This document shows positions 40,701-47,400 of a stretch of 64,000 nt of DNA, piece after piece. Origin of the DNA: Pseudoalteromonas sp. SMS1. Lineage in GTDB: Bacteria; Pseudomonadota; Gammaproteobacteria; Enterobacterales; Alteromonadaceae. The translations under genes were made by a program, and so were the position numbers. Below the pieces are notes generated by a model. It saw nothing but the letters and a program-made list of their open reading frames with translations, was not told the DNA's origin and did no database searches. The first letter of the stretch is position 1; every line of letters begins with the position of its first letter. The DNA lies in assembly GCF_021530565.1 (NCBI RefSeq), contig NZ_JAKGBI010000001.1:406588-470587 (forward strand), read 5' to 3'.

Positions 40701-41432
40701 AGCAAAGTCATAGTATTGAATAGGCAGCTCAGGTAAGTTGGCCTGCGTACCACATTTATAAGCTTCATATAGTTGTACGAACTCTTTTACTAAGACCCCC
40801 ATAGACCAACCATCAGAAGCTATATGATGCATGGTAAAAATCAGTGCACGCTCACGCTCGCCATGTGTCACGATGCAACAACGCAACATCAAATCACGCT
40901 CTAAATCAAACGGCTGATTCGCTTCTTCTTCAATATACTGGGCTAGCGCGTTTGCTGACTGACCACGCAAATCAACATGTGCAATACTGAGTGTATGTTG
41001 TGTCAACACTCGCTGCATTGGCTGTGATTCATACATTGAGAAAGTGGTTCTAAGCACCTGATGACGTTCAATAATCTCTGATAGTGCGTGTGTCGCGGCG
41101 GCTTCGTTAAAATCGCCTTTCACCGCTAAGGCATATGACAAATTATATTGTGCGCTGCCGCCTTCTAGCTGATCGATAAACCATAAACGCTGCTGCGCAT
41201 AGGACAGTGGATAAAACGTCTGTTCAGGTGCAGGCGTAATTAAGTGTTGTGACAGCTCGCTCTTCTCAACCCGTTGTAACAACGCGATAAGCTGTTCTTT
41301 GTGCTCTTTTATCGCCGTCGCTAACGGTTTATCAATTACGCCCTTTGCCGCACTGGTCTTTAGCTTACCATCGACAACCGATAGATTAACCGATCTACTT
41401 TTAAGTTCTTTTAAAAGATCAAATACACCCAT
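25740..41432 (-). CDS. NRPS subunit 3: four modules with two epimerization domains (nrps3)
   Basis: 5230 residues from the ATG at 41432, which gives a TubC-type docking domain start (MGVFDLLKEL) like its sister proteins; an ATG nine bases earlier is also in frame. Order: TubC, C-A-T, C-A-T-E, C-A-T-E, C-A-T. Carrier serines are Ser1071, Ser2124, Ser3636 and Ser5166; the two before E domains are of the GGDS type, as expected. Codes: module 1 DLPRVGHVGK, module 2 the same (made D by E), module 3 DAFFLGVTYK (Ile/Val, made D), module 4 DAWTVCMVHK (Thr-clade backbone with YGITE, pocket unassigned). C domains after E begin YPxTPMQ, the D-accepting type. The tail ends in NAQELIEL, a likely docking tail for the TubC domain of nrps4. 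It starts two bases after the nrps2 stop. Confidence 0.95.
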   Translation of the reverse strand: MGVFDLLKELKSRSVNLSVVDGKLKTSAAKGVIDKPLATAIKEHKEQLIALLQRVEKSELSQHLITPAPEQTFYPLSYAQQRLWFIDQLEGGSAQYNLSYALAVKGDFNEAAATHALSEIIERHQVLRTTFSMYESQPMQRVLTQHTLSIAHVDLRGQSANALAQYIEEEANQPFDLERDLMLRCCIVTHGERERALIFTMHHIASDGWSMGVLVKEFVQLYEAYKCGTQANLPELPIQYYDFAYWQRHAQEGTLFDAQLAYWKQQLDGIPQVHGLPLDKPRPATQSYNAQRFTQRLDGQLLSDLKHLASDYDLSLFIVLQSAFAALNAFYSGEQDIVMGIPHGGRKQAVLAPMIGFFINTLVFRTVFHEETTVASLLAQTKATALQAFDNDQVPLEQLIEVLNPERSRAYNPVCQIKFVLQNHEAAELAIDDVEFEAIDKSFDKVRFDLDLTAKALEDELILSWTFKEELFESRSIEGMANSFATLLAHMVANPDKRLVDIDFITPEREAPILKLGQGVADEEYRQSNVIKQIEAQARITPNAIAVKQVSEQGETGQLTYLQLNTKAGRLASALLDAGVEASERVGVYLGRESELLIALLAVHKIGASYVMLPIDAKAQRLQYIYEDADIEIVLRKRQTGMTTLNGVDSVYLDEALIDENWLAEYTPMESVACTQQDCAYVLYTSGSTGTPKGVEVTHQGMNDYCQISRKHHFTGQDALVASAVTFDLTLPGLFVPLLQGGCVHLLCEQDELSHLGQVLTGNKLGDCFIRLTPSHIFALLPVLPSQPIDAAHQFVIGGERFSVSLAQALQTHFPNSQIFNHYGPTETVVGAVCFDVSAHIDSLVERMPIGTALPNTSLFVLDEKLRLVPQGMPGELYIGGKRVAKGYLNRPEMTTKHFVQSPFDGAQIYRTGDKVRWLSDGNLEFLGRVDDQVKIRGHRIELGEIEQQLLKIEGVSQAVTKVWGKESRAYITAYLSVVDDLNERAVRAQLAACLPEYMMPSAILFVDELPRTTNGKVDKSKLLEPNQSHQDEVAALQTHTELLIAGIWQTVLGQNAIGRQSEFFALGGHSLLATRVASDIYRLLSKKITVGALFDHRRLCDLAAYVDGLPRSGFKEIERTSRDVPLPLSFAQQRLWFIEQLEGGSTQYNMPFALRLSGELNVEALQQALSQLVARHEILRTSYRESDGQALQVILPASPVAIEQVDFTMLAGDELEQALRTFAAEESTKPFNLSDDAFMLRATLATLAPDDNALYLTLHHIASDGWSNGIIINELSELYRAACAQQPADLPTLNIQYADFAIWQREELGESVFAQQLAYWKTQLADAPSVHTLPLDYPRPVQQQFGAVRFDHTIDQALAKGLHNFALAHGASLFMVLQTAFATLLAHLSNEKDIVMGTPVAGRNHKSLEPLVGFFINTLVLRTSLDANPSFTTLLANARQVALDAFEHQDVPFDYLVDELKPARSLSYSPIFQILFTMRNNATPELSLKGLQISGIGGQQSQSKFDIQLAVEESSDGLKTSWLYNASLFSAQTISQWSSAYEILLQKLISAPDRAVFEHALISEQQKARMLVQAKGQDYLLAREHSLVALFESQVAKTPEALAVECGEVQLTYSQLNEKANQLAHYLVTNQAGNQARVGIYMSRSAALLIALLGVQKANASYVILPQGHSEQRLSSIISDANVVHILCDEQGSELASELDQLNVNNALHSDTWLSGQPKTNLQLTCSQQDIAYILYTSGSTGKPKGVAITHLGLVDYCLISSEHHCPSSGSIVASNIAFDLSVPGLFAPLLKGACVTLLPAEKELDALAPMLCDDNLGARLVRLTPSHVQALIPLMENYPSNMAHRFVIGGERFDSTLAFALKSCFPKAHIFNHYGPTETVVGATCYSLDPNEMLTRAALPIGKPLPNTSVYVLDEFLQLVPEGMPGELYIGGLRVAKEYVNNPQLSERHFIQSPFSSDERLYKTGDRVRWLPCQNLEFIGRLDSQVKVRGYRIELGEIEQQLICHPQVEQAVAIVSQHTENALIGAYVVCKEAVSSENIKAFLQQSLPEYMVPTTIQFLTTLPLNANGKINRNALPELNVSETVYTAPRSQVEKQLVSVWQEVLDLPKVGIHDNFFAIGGDSVLSIQVVSRAAKLGLSLSTRQLFQSQTIAELAAQVVDTSHKACQQSDVVGECALLPIQRDFLTGERTDLHHFNQAVLLDVPTDFDSQTLKALSQALLGRHDALRLRFTETPSGWQAVHQAFDDTLLSHSYHVETLAGEQTYEAQLRARCDFWQSQFDLANGPLFKAVLFEHAAHRKMLLVAHHIVVDAVSWRIMLADLEQAYHQWQQGDEVQPGAKTSSFKAFAQEVVRFSQSEEIKQQQAFWHQQLNSTVPTLPKDFPIAGFGTNESTKTCAFSCSKTLTSQLLSKANHTYRTQINELLLAGVVLGVYNWTGHQGVQIKLEGHGREDVFNQLDITETVGWFTTHYPLALYSESMAVSDVVKTIKEQVRAVPMRGFGFGISQLTDSTLAWHEENEPELTFNYLGQVTQNTAKDKAHAFTFAEESTGVTTSAQRARRHGVVLKGLVANGVLQFSLEYSAERYTARTMQVFSEHLQAAVASVITHCCEPQQNTFTVSDFPLANVAPHVLEKWQQQYPKLHRLYPATPMQTGLYFHAQINPESYVTQHYPVFQGEMNTEAFKQAWQYLVERHDTLRTAFVQCDDVLYQLVSRHADLNWQELDWRSRSPEQQSTSFEALRVNERSESVDFAQAPLMKIVLIRLADDRYQMLWSHHHILSDGWSLPLMYKELMVAYKAFSTAQLPVLNTAPVYERYMEWLSAQSTEQSIQFWRDRLSHIEAPTPLVVDKLEVGLTNETRTRSVALEGDPFDVLQAFAKQQRITINTLIQLAWAYQLHRYSQDQEVVLGVTVSGRPAEVEGVEELVGLFINTIGFNVDFTESLSLTDMLQRVQTDFQACNEHAHISLVDIQKQSQLRGGTQLFDSLLVISNYPIEAATSAASNDSGLEIIDSASHEETNYKLSLNVGVRQKVHIQCKYQSNEFADSTIDGLLKDFAYILSQMPDCAERDVQELKLLSDALVASTEPLPPLFADSVVTLFEQQAQQRPEQIAAHFEGEEISYGDLNTQANKLARLLIEFGVSHETLVGLSVERSIEMLIGMLAILKAGAAYVPLDPEYPEERLAFMIADAQIEVVLTQQSVMESLSIFEDVTLLPLDKAFRENVSGSYAGDNLSEAIDAHHLAYVIYTSGSTGKPKGVMVEHGNIVRLVSETNFVRYDAETVMAQASNASFDAATFEIWGALANGMQLHYISKETLLNAKQLSEALEAHKVSTLFVTTAILNQMSLVAANGFACLKYLLFGGEAVDNSAVKRILAAGKPEHLVHVYGPTENTTYSTAFEITQSSEIGFPIGQSISGSKHHVFDEQMRPVPVGGQGELYLGGHGVARGYLNREEMTQQRFVTDPTSSDSRLYRSGDIVRLLECGNLLYVGRVDDQVKIRGFRIELGEVENHILTYPQVVNACVVAKRDEHVNRLVGYIVVEHNDSSFNEHIFVQQLQAYLKQNIPDYMVPAVLVAVASLPLTANGKVDKSKLPEPNFESCVEFVAASNATETLLVDIWQDVLRLEQVGVTDNFFEIGGDSILSIQVVSRANEAGLALSTKQLFEHPTIEALAQLEMQTQSIDVPQCAVTGTHTMLPIHHYFFNKDDVDRHHFNQAVLLTLPESFTRTVLKQVLTAILNRHDALRLRFETSGDACVAEYIELDEAFIDACCITETISESNQIEARSKYWQGQFELTQGPLIRAVYFDCDSAPGIVQNRLLLAVHHIVVDGVSWRVLLKDIETAYLQWQQGQTIQLANKTTSYQCWSNTLSEYAQAPDLQDEKSYWLSQLSQVKHAFKTDLPVIGTGKIASTKRVAIELPEHHTTQLLQHCNSAYHTQINELLLSAVVLGVRAWQGMSGLTLTLESHGREDLFDDIDLTQTVGWFTSIYPLALHCEAHDIGTVIKTIKEQYRAVPNNGIGYGVLRYLNQDVDLITAEQAHQPQLVFNYLGQFDQVINEQTEFQVAPESIGPQVSLNRQRAAMLTLSGKTVAGKLSFSLGYSDEQFVDASMRALAQKIESGLIAIVEHCTTVESSQFTPSDFPLASVTLAQLDDLQQQHPALHNLYPVTPMQSGLYFEHLVDKSSYTVQIHPVIRGELDVSVFKLAWQDVVARYDILRTGFVGEADNLNQMVLSDVQLQWQLLDWRNIPVDEQAQKFEAFKTLDRNKGFDFTQPPLCRWYVIQLADNRYQILWTLHHILLDGWSIPVVYRDVLSAYCARLEGRKVGLEQAPSYQRYVEWLTKANVNQAQQHWHDMLSDFSEATPLAIELTGSDKEKQFSQLQLKFTERETQLLQTLAQHQHTTINTLLQWAWGYLLHCYSGEQDVVFGATISGRPAEVEGIEQMVGMFINTIPVKASFAEQADIAQAIQALHKSFQTSNQFGYLSLLQIQRQSAVKLGHSLFDSLLVFENYPIDAAMQEGSRQAPFEVESLSNTESTTFKLSVVASLRLTLNVKLGYRSDLFEQTSIERLLQHFKNVLLKMPTAIDQNQYPAFLTAGEYEVHQHNQPCLANLPDVRLVHQQFEHCAHQFADNVALWQQDDMLTYAELNTKANELAHYLQQQGIKRGSLVGICFERNFDAIIAILAILKAGGAYIPMDPAAPQSRIDYIAQDSGFEALLTSRKLAAKINVSHVPVVCLDELTDQLVDMPKDNLLCAQADPQQLIYIIYTSGTTGNPKGVLVTHANVARLFSITDPHFEFDDQAVWTLFHSIAFDASVWEIWGALLHGAKLIIPSYAQTRDPQAFIALCQSQKVTSMTQTPSAFKMISEAALSGQYPLDALKYIVMCGEALRTEDLLGWWARYQVDKPKFINMYGITEVTVHATYKHITPADLGRSNIGVALGDLPIYLLDSNRNPVPIEVPGEIYVGGRGVAQGYLNKPELSAQRFVDNPFATEQMRAFGYTTMYKSGDLAKLTQAGELIYLGRNDEQVKIRGFRIELGEIESQLNLVPQIAASVVVAQQSAQGDSTLIAYVVPKDSEAVDDTQVTQLRQHLFSVLPDYMVPAAIIVLEAWPLTVNGKIDKRALPSPDFTSTQDYQAPETDIEMQLVDYWAELLNLDGAQIGANTSFFELGGHSLLVAKLNIELNERYNISLSVTDIFTNSTIKTLATVIEQHTSQHDLRQAISLDMDTDNAQELIEL
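29015..30372 (-). other. Epimerization domain 2 of nrps3 (after module 3)
   Basis: About residues 3688-4140. The active-site motif HHIVVDGVSWR (near 29945-29985) and the EGHGRE-like LESHGRED plus FNYLGQ motifs of E domains are present. It follows a GGDS-type carrier and precedes a D-specific-type C domain, so the Ile/Val of module 3 should be the D form. Confidence 0.9.
33560..34910 (-). other. Epimerization domain 1 of nrps3 (after module 2)
   Basis: About residues 2175-2625. Motifs HHIVVDAVSWR, LEGHGRED and FNYLGQ are visible. It acts on the residue loaded by the second Asp-like A domain of this protein, so one of the five Asp-like residues should be D-configured. The next C domain starts LYPATPMQ and has HHHILSDGWS. 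Confidence 0.9.
35205..36680 (-). other. Asp-like adenylation domain, copy 3 of 5 (nrps3 module 2)
   Basis: Code DLPRVGHVGK from FDLSVPGLF, RLTPSH, FVIGGE and NHYGPTETVVG; A2 region reads YVILPQGHSEQRL instead of YVPxDPxYPxxR. Its preceding C domain (YSPIFQILFTMRNN) differs from those before copies 1, 2 and 5, so A and C histories are not the same. Confidence 0.7.
38375..39855 (-). other. Asp-like adenylation domain, copy 2 of 5 (nrps3 module 1)
   Basis: Code DLPRVGHVGK from FDLTLPGLF, RLTPSH, FVIGGE and NHYGPTETVVG; A2 region reads YVMLPIDAKAQRL. It is preceded by a C domain of the QIKFVLQN type, as in nrps4 module 1 and nrps1 module 2, suggesting that the C-A pair was duplicated as a unit. 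Confidence 0.7.
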
Positions 41433-41434
41433 GA

Positions 41435-44400
41435 TTACCATTCCAATTCTTCTAGTTCTTCTGATGATTGTTCTATTTGATGTCCTTGAGTCTGGGCATG
41501 TTGCGCTAGCAGCTGAATCAACTCAGCTTGCTCTGCTATCGTTGAATAGTTAAATAAATCAGCGACAGAGATGGCAACATCAAACTCGTTCAACATCATG
41601 GGGATTAATTTCATCGCTAAGATAGAGTGCCCACCCAATTCAAAAAAGCTGGATTGGGTACTGACTTCACTCAGGCTTAACACGTCTGACCAAAGCGCGG
41701 CTAAGCGCTTTTCAATTTCACTGGCTGGCGCCACAAACGCCTGTTGATTGGTGACTTGTACTTCAGGCAAAGCACGAATATCCACTTTCCCATTGGCATT
41801 GAGTGGCAGTATCTCCATATTCACGATAGATGCTGGGATCATGTAATAAGGAAGTATTTGTTTTAATTGGCTTTGGATACTGGCCTGTTGCTGCGTATTG
41901 CTCACGACATACGCCACAAGATAATGCTCGCCTGCACGGGATTGAGTGACGACGACCGCATCTTCGATATCAGGTAAGTTTTTAAGCGCAACTTCAACTT
42001 CACCCACTTCAATTCTGAAGCCTCGAATTTTGACTTGATTATCGATACGGCGAATAAACTCCAGTTTGCCAGACGCATTCCAACGCACTACATCACCGGT
42101 TTTGTAAGCCCGATGAGCGCTGCCATTAGGTAATGAGATTTGAACAAACGTATTGCTGTTTTGCACCAAATCAATATACCCCGTTGCCAAGCCATCCCCA
42201 GCAATATAAAGCTCTCCAGATACGCCAATGGGCACATGACGCTGTTGGGCGTCTAGCACATATAACTGAACGTTATCAACAGCTTTCCCTATTGATGGCA
42301 CATCGGGCCAAAGTATAGGATCTCCTGTTAATGCTTCATGGCTCACAACAAAGCTCTCTGTGGGGCCATATAAGTTAATGAGCTGACATTGCTTCGCAGC
42401 GAAAAACTGTCTAATTTCGTCACTGATAAGAAGCTGCTCACCCGCAACCTGTAACACTTTCAACGATGACAAACATTCAGGCGAACTGTGTGTAAAGTGA
42501 ACAAGACGTCCCAATAATGCCGTTGGGAAATAAGCGCATTCAACTTGGTGCTGGTCGATTAATTCGACAATTTTACCTAACTCATAGCGAGCTTGATCTT
42601 CCACGACCACTAACGTGCTGCCAGTGAAAAATGCTTGTGTTAATTCATATAACGACATATCAAAATTAATGGTCGAGTAATGCAGTACGGCGCCATTGTT
42701 ATTGATTTGCGGATACTGGCGCTTCATCGCTTCGGCCACATTCACAAAGCTACGGTGGGAGTGCTCAACTCCTTTAGGCGTCCCGGTGGATCCCGATGTA
42801 TATAACGCGACGAGCTTGCTATTTGCGTTGACCTCCAATGCTGCTAAATCAAGGTTTTGCTGAGACATGGCGCTAAACTGCGACACCTCATCCAACGCCA
42901 GCATCTCTACATTTTCAAAATGGGCATCGGGGATCAGTGCTTGTTGCGTTAACACTAGGTTGAGTTGTGTCTGCTGTTGAATAAACCGCAATCGACTCTC
43001 AGGGTAGCTCGCATCAAGAGGGACGTAGCCTGCACCCGCTTTTATAATCGCGAGGATCCCCACCACCATCTCAACACTGCGGTTACAGTGAAGGCCAACC
43101 CAAGTGCCAGCACAAACACCAAGAGACCGTAATTTATGTGCAACCTGATTTGCACGGATGTTGAGTGCTTGATAGCTCAGCTGTTGAGCACCAACAATCA
43201 AAGCACAGTGTTGCGGCGTTTTACGCACCCACTGCTCAAACCCTTGAGATATCGTCATCTCACTTGCATAAGGGGTTGTGGTTTGATGCTGCGAACAAAT
43301 CATTTTCGCTTCTGCATCCGTTAATAAGTTAATCGCTGTTTGCTGGACTAAGCTCTGTAGAATTTGACCAAATTGCGCTTTGAGTCGTTCAACAGCCGTG
43401 CACTCATAGTCACAAGTACGATATCTGAACTCCACTCGCAGCGCATCATTGGGGTTCACTATCAAAGTCATGTTGTAATGGGTCTGCTGCTCACCTTGGG
43501 ACGCCTCAATGGTAATTGCATGTTCCAAGTTCGACTCAGCGACTTCACCATCAATTGGAAAGTTTTCAAATACCAACAAGCTATCAAACAACGCCGTGCC
43601 CGCAGCTACATGAGACATCCTTTGAATTTGCGCCAGTGGCAAATACCCATATTCAACACTTTGCTGAAACTGCTGATGTAATTCAGTAAATGCTGACTCA
43701 CGGGGTTGACCATCGACGAATCGGATCTTCACTGGAATTGTATTTATAAATAAGCCAACCATTGTTTCGATTCCAGAAACTGACGCCGGCCGACCCGATA
43801 TCGTGGAGCCAAAAAGTATCTCTGACTCGCCACTATACTGATGCAATAAATATCCCCACGCCCACTGCACTAAGGTGTTAAGCGTCGTTTGGTGTTGTTT
43901 GGCTAATTGGTTAAGTTGCTCAGTATCACTTGAAGACAGCGACAAGGTTTGTTTGACATAAGCTGGCGCTTGAATTTGCGCTGGCTTGATTAGATCAAGC
44001 ACGGTGGGGGAAACGACATTTGCCATAAGCTTCTGCCAGTAGCTTTGCGCCGCTAATTTATCCTGTGCAACCAGCCATGACATATAGTTTTCATAAGGCG
44101 TGGGTGTTAAAGGTTCAACCTTCCCTGTTAGTGATAGTTGCTCATATAAAGAGATCACGTCTCGATATATGACAGGGATACTCCACCCATCCGAAATTGT
44201 ATGATGTTGGCTCCAAAGCAATTGAAAACGCGCATCCGCAATTTGTAGTAGCGTGATCCTCAGTAATGGAGCCGTTTTAAAATCAAAACCAAGCGCTCGA
44301 TCTTGACGTTGAAGTTCAGCAAACTTACGCTGTTGCGCTGCCTCGTCCAGCTCACGCCAATCTTCAAACCGCCACGGCAAGGTCGCTTCGCTGACAACCA

Positions 44401-47400
44401 ATTGATGTAATGAATCACCTTCGCCAACAAATACAGTGCGTAAAATATCATGCGCGTTGACCATTTCTTGCCAAGCTTGCTTAAATATGGACACGTCCAA
44501 GTTGCCAGCTAACACAGGAAACGTTTGTACCACATAGGTACCTGGGTTAATCATACTTTCAAATAGCAAGCCACTTTGCATAGGCGTCGCTGGGTAAAGT
44601 TTGTTTATCTTCGGGTATTGAGATTGCCAACTATCCAGCTGTCGTTGATCGACGTGTGCCAGTGAAAAGTCCGAAGGCGTGAAGCCTCCGACTTGAACTT
44701 GCTGACAATGCTCTATCACTGAGCGAATTCCGTCTTCTATCCATTTTGCAAGTTGCACCATGGTGCTTTTCGCATAGTTATCGGTGCTGTAATCAAGCAC
44801 AAAAAACAATTGACCATCAAATACTTTGCCAGAAAGCCCTAAGCGGTGCATGCGCGACCTAGCATGGCTGATTTTTTCACCGACATGCTCAGGCGCGGCA
44901 TCAAATGCCGTGTCCTCATTGAGGACCTGATCAAATTGCCCTAAGTAGTTAAATTCTAATTCTGGTTCTTGCCCTTCGCATACCGCCAATAATGCTGCAT
45001 CTTGAGTGAGATAACGCAGTACACCATAACCTATACCGTTGTCTGGCAACGCACGATATTGCTCTTTCACCGCCTTTATTACATCAGCAACATGCGCACA
45101 CTCACAGTGCAAGGCCAAAGGATATACACTAGTAAACCAGCCCACAGTACCTGACATATTGAGCGTGTCGAACAAAGGCTCCCGACCATGACCTTCTAAA
45201 CGAATGCGCAGACCATCACTGCCTGTCCAGCGGCGCATACCAAGAAACACACCCGCAAGTAATAGTTCATTAATTTTCGTTCGATATACCTTATTACAAT
45301 CTTGCAGTAACAACTGTGTTTCAGAGGCGGTCAATTCGATGGCGGTAGTCGCAGTACTGCCAATACTGCCCCAACCAGTATCTGGCTTATCTAGAGGCAG
45401 CGGGGCAATGTCATGATGATATTGAGCAACCCAGTAATCGCGCTGCTCAGACAAGCCCTCACTGTGCGCATAATCCGTTATCGCATTTGTCCATTGTTGA
45501 TATGAAGATGTTTTTTCACCTAAGGTTATGGACTCGTGACGACACCATTGTTCATAGGCAGACTGAACATCATTCAGCAATATCCGCCAAGACACACCAT
45601 CAACGACAATATGGTGAACTACTAAGAATAAACGACTGGCACCTTGCTCAGATTTGAAATAAACAGCGCGCAGTAAAGGCCCTTTTGACAACTCAAATGC
45701 ACGTTGCCAATGGGTACAACGCGCCGTGATCCACTGCTCGCTATACTCCTCAGGTTGCATCTCCACAATACAACTATTGGTAATCAACGCCTCGTTATTA
45801 GCATGGTGCTCCCCTTGCCAATGCTGGCCTTGCTCTTCAAACCTGAGGCGCAGCGCGTCGTGTCTTTGGTAAATTTTTGCAATAATGGCTTCGAGCGCGT
45901 CTTGGTTAAATTCGTCAGGCACAGTGAGTAAAACGGCTTGATTGTAGTGATGCCTATCAACCGTTTCTTCATTTAAGAATAAGTGATGAATTGGCAGTAG
46001 TTTAATCCCACCTGTCACAGCAGCTTGAGGGGCTTCAACGCTCGTTGTTTTCCCAGCTAATTTGGCTAGCTCGGCGATTGTCTGAGCTTCAAATAACTGT
46101 TTTGTAGAGATTTCCACCTGCGACTCTTTCGCACGCGTCACCACCTGCATCGCGAGGATAGAATCCCCCCCATTTTCAAAAAAGTTATCATTGATCCCAA
46201 TCTGATCAACACGTAAAACATCTTGCCAAATAGCTGTCAGTGTTAGCTCTATGTCATTTGAAGGGGCGACATAAGCTTGCTGTGCTTGATAGTTAGGTTT
46301 AGGCAACTTGGTTTTGTCTACTTTTCCATTGGTATTTAATGGCAGGTCATCAACCACAACAAAGGCCGAAGGCACCATATAGTCAGGCAAGTCTTGCTTT
46401 AAATATGCTCGCCAAGCTTTACCCAGTAAGACATCATTTTGCGCCTCTTCTGAAATATCGCGTACCACAATGTAAGCAGCCAAACGTGCCACGCCGCTGC
46501 TGTTGTCTGATAACACGATCGCTTTGGCTACCCAAGAATGAGTCAATAGGCGACTCTCTATTTCCCCCAGTTCAATCCTAAAACCGCGAATCTTAACTTG
46601 GTCATCAACCCTACCAACGAATGTGAGTTCACCATTATTGAGCCATTTAACCCAATCTCCCGTATGGTAGAAACGTGTGCCATCATCATCTTGGACGAAT
46701 TTGCTTCCAGTGAGATCAGGACGGTTCAGATAACCCTGTGCCAATCCATAACCGGCCAAACACAACTCACCTTGGACCCCAATAGGCTGTCTTTGCCCAT
46801 AGGCATTTACAACTTTAACTTCGACATTATCAAGTACATGACCCAGCGTTATGGGCTCATGGGGTAGCACGTCTTTGTGCGTCGCCGCGACCGTCCCTTC
46901 GGATGGACCATACGAGTTACAGACGCGACATTTTTGCGCCCATTGCCACGCTAAGCTTTCTTCACACGCTTCACCTGAAATAATGAGCACGGCCAGTGCA
47001 TACGCTTTCTCTTGGGGGATTTCAGCCAACAAGGCGGGTGGTATGGCTGCATGTGTAATTTGTTTATCAACAATAAACGTAGACAGTTTGTCAGCAGATG
47101 TTCTCTGCGCTTGGCTACAAATAAACAGCGTGGCGCCACTGGTTAAAGCCCATAGCCACTCCCACGTTGCGCCATCAAAACTCAAGGACGCAAATCCAAG
47201 CACCCTGCTAAGTGAAGATGTGTCATATAATGAGCTTTGGTTGTGCGCCAAATTCACCATACCACGATGGTTCAATAAGACACCTTTAGGCTTCCCGGTA
47301 GAACCCGAAGTATATATGCAGTAACTCAAGTTATCGGGCGTTAGATTTAGCGATTCAGGTGCAATGTTGTCATCCGCAAACGGCGAAAGGAAAACCGCTC

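Noticed and set aside
46851..47324. 157-codon plus-strand ORF inside nrps2
   Set aside because: Antisense shadow of a conserved A domain; the opposite frame has intact NRPS motifs throughout.
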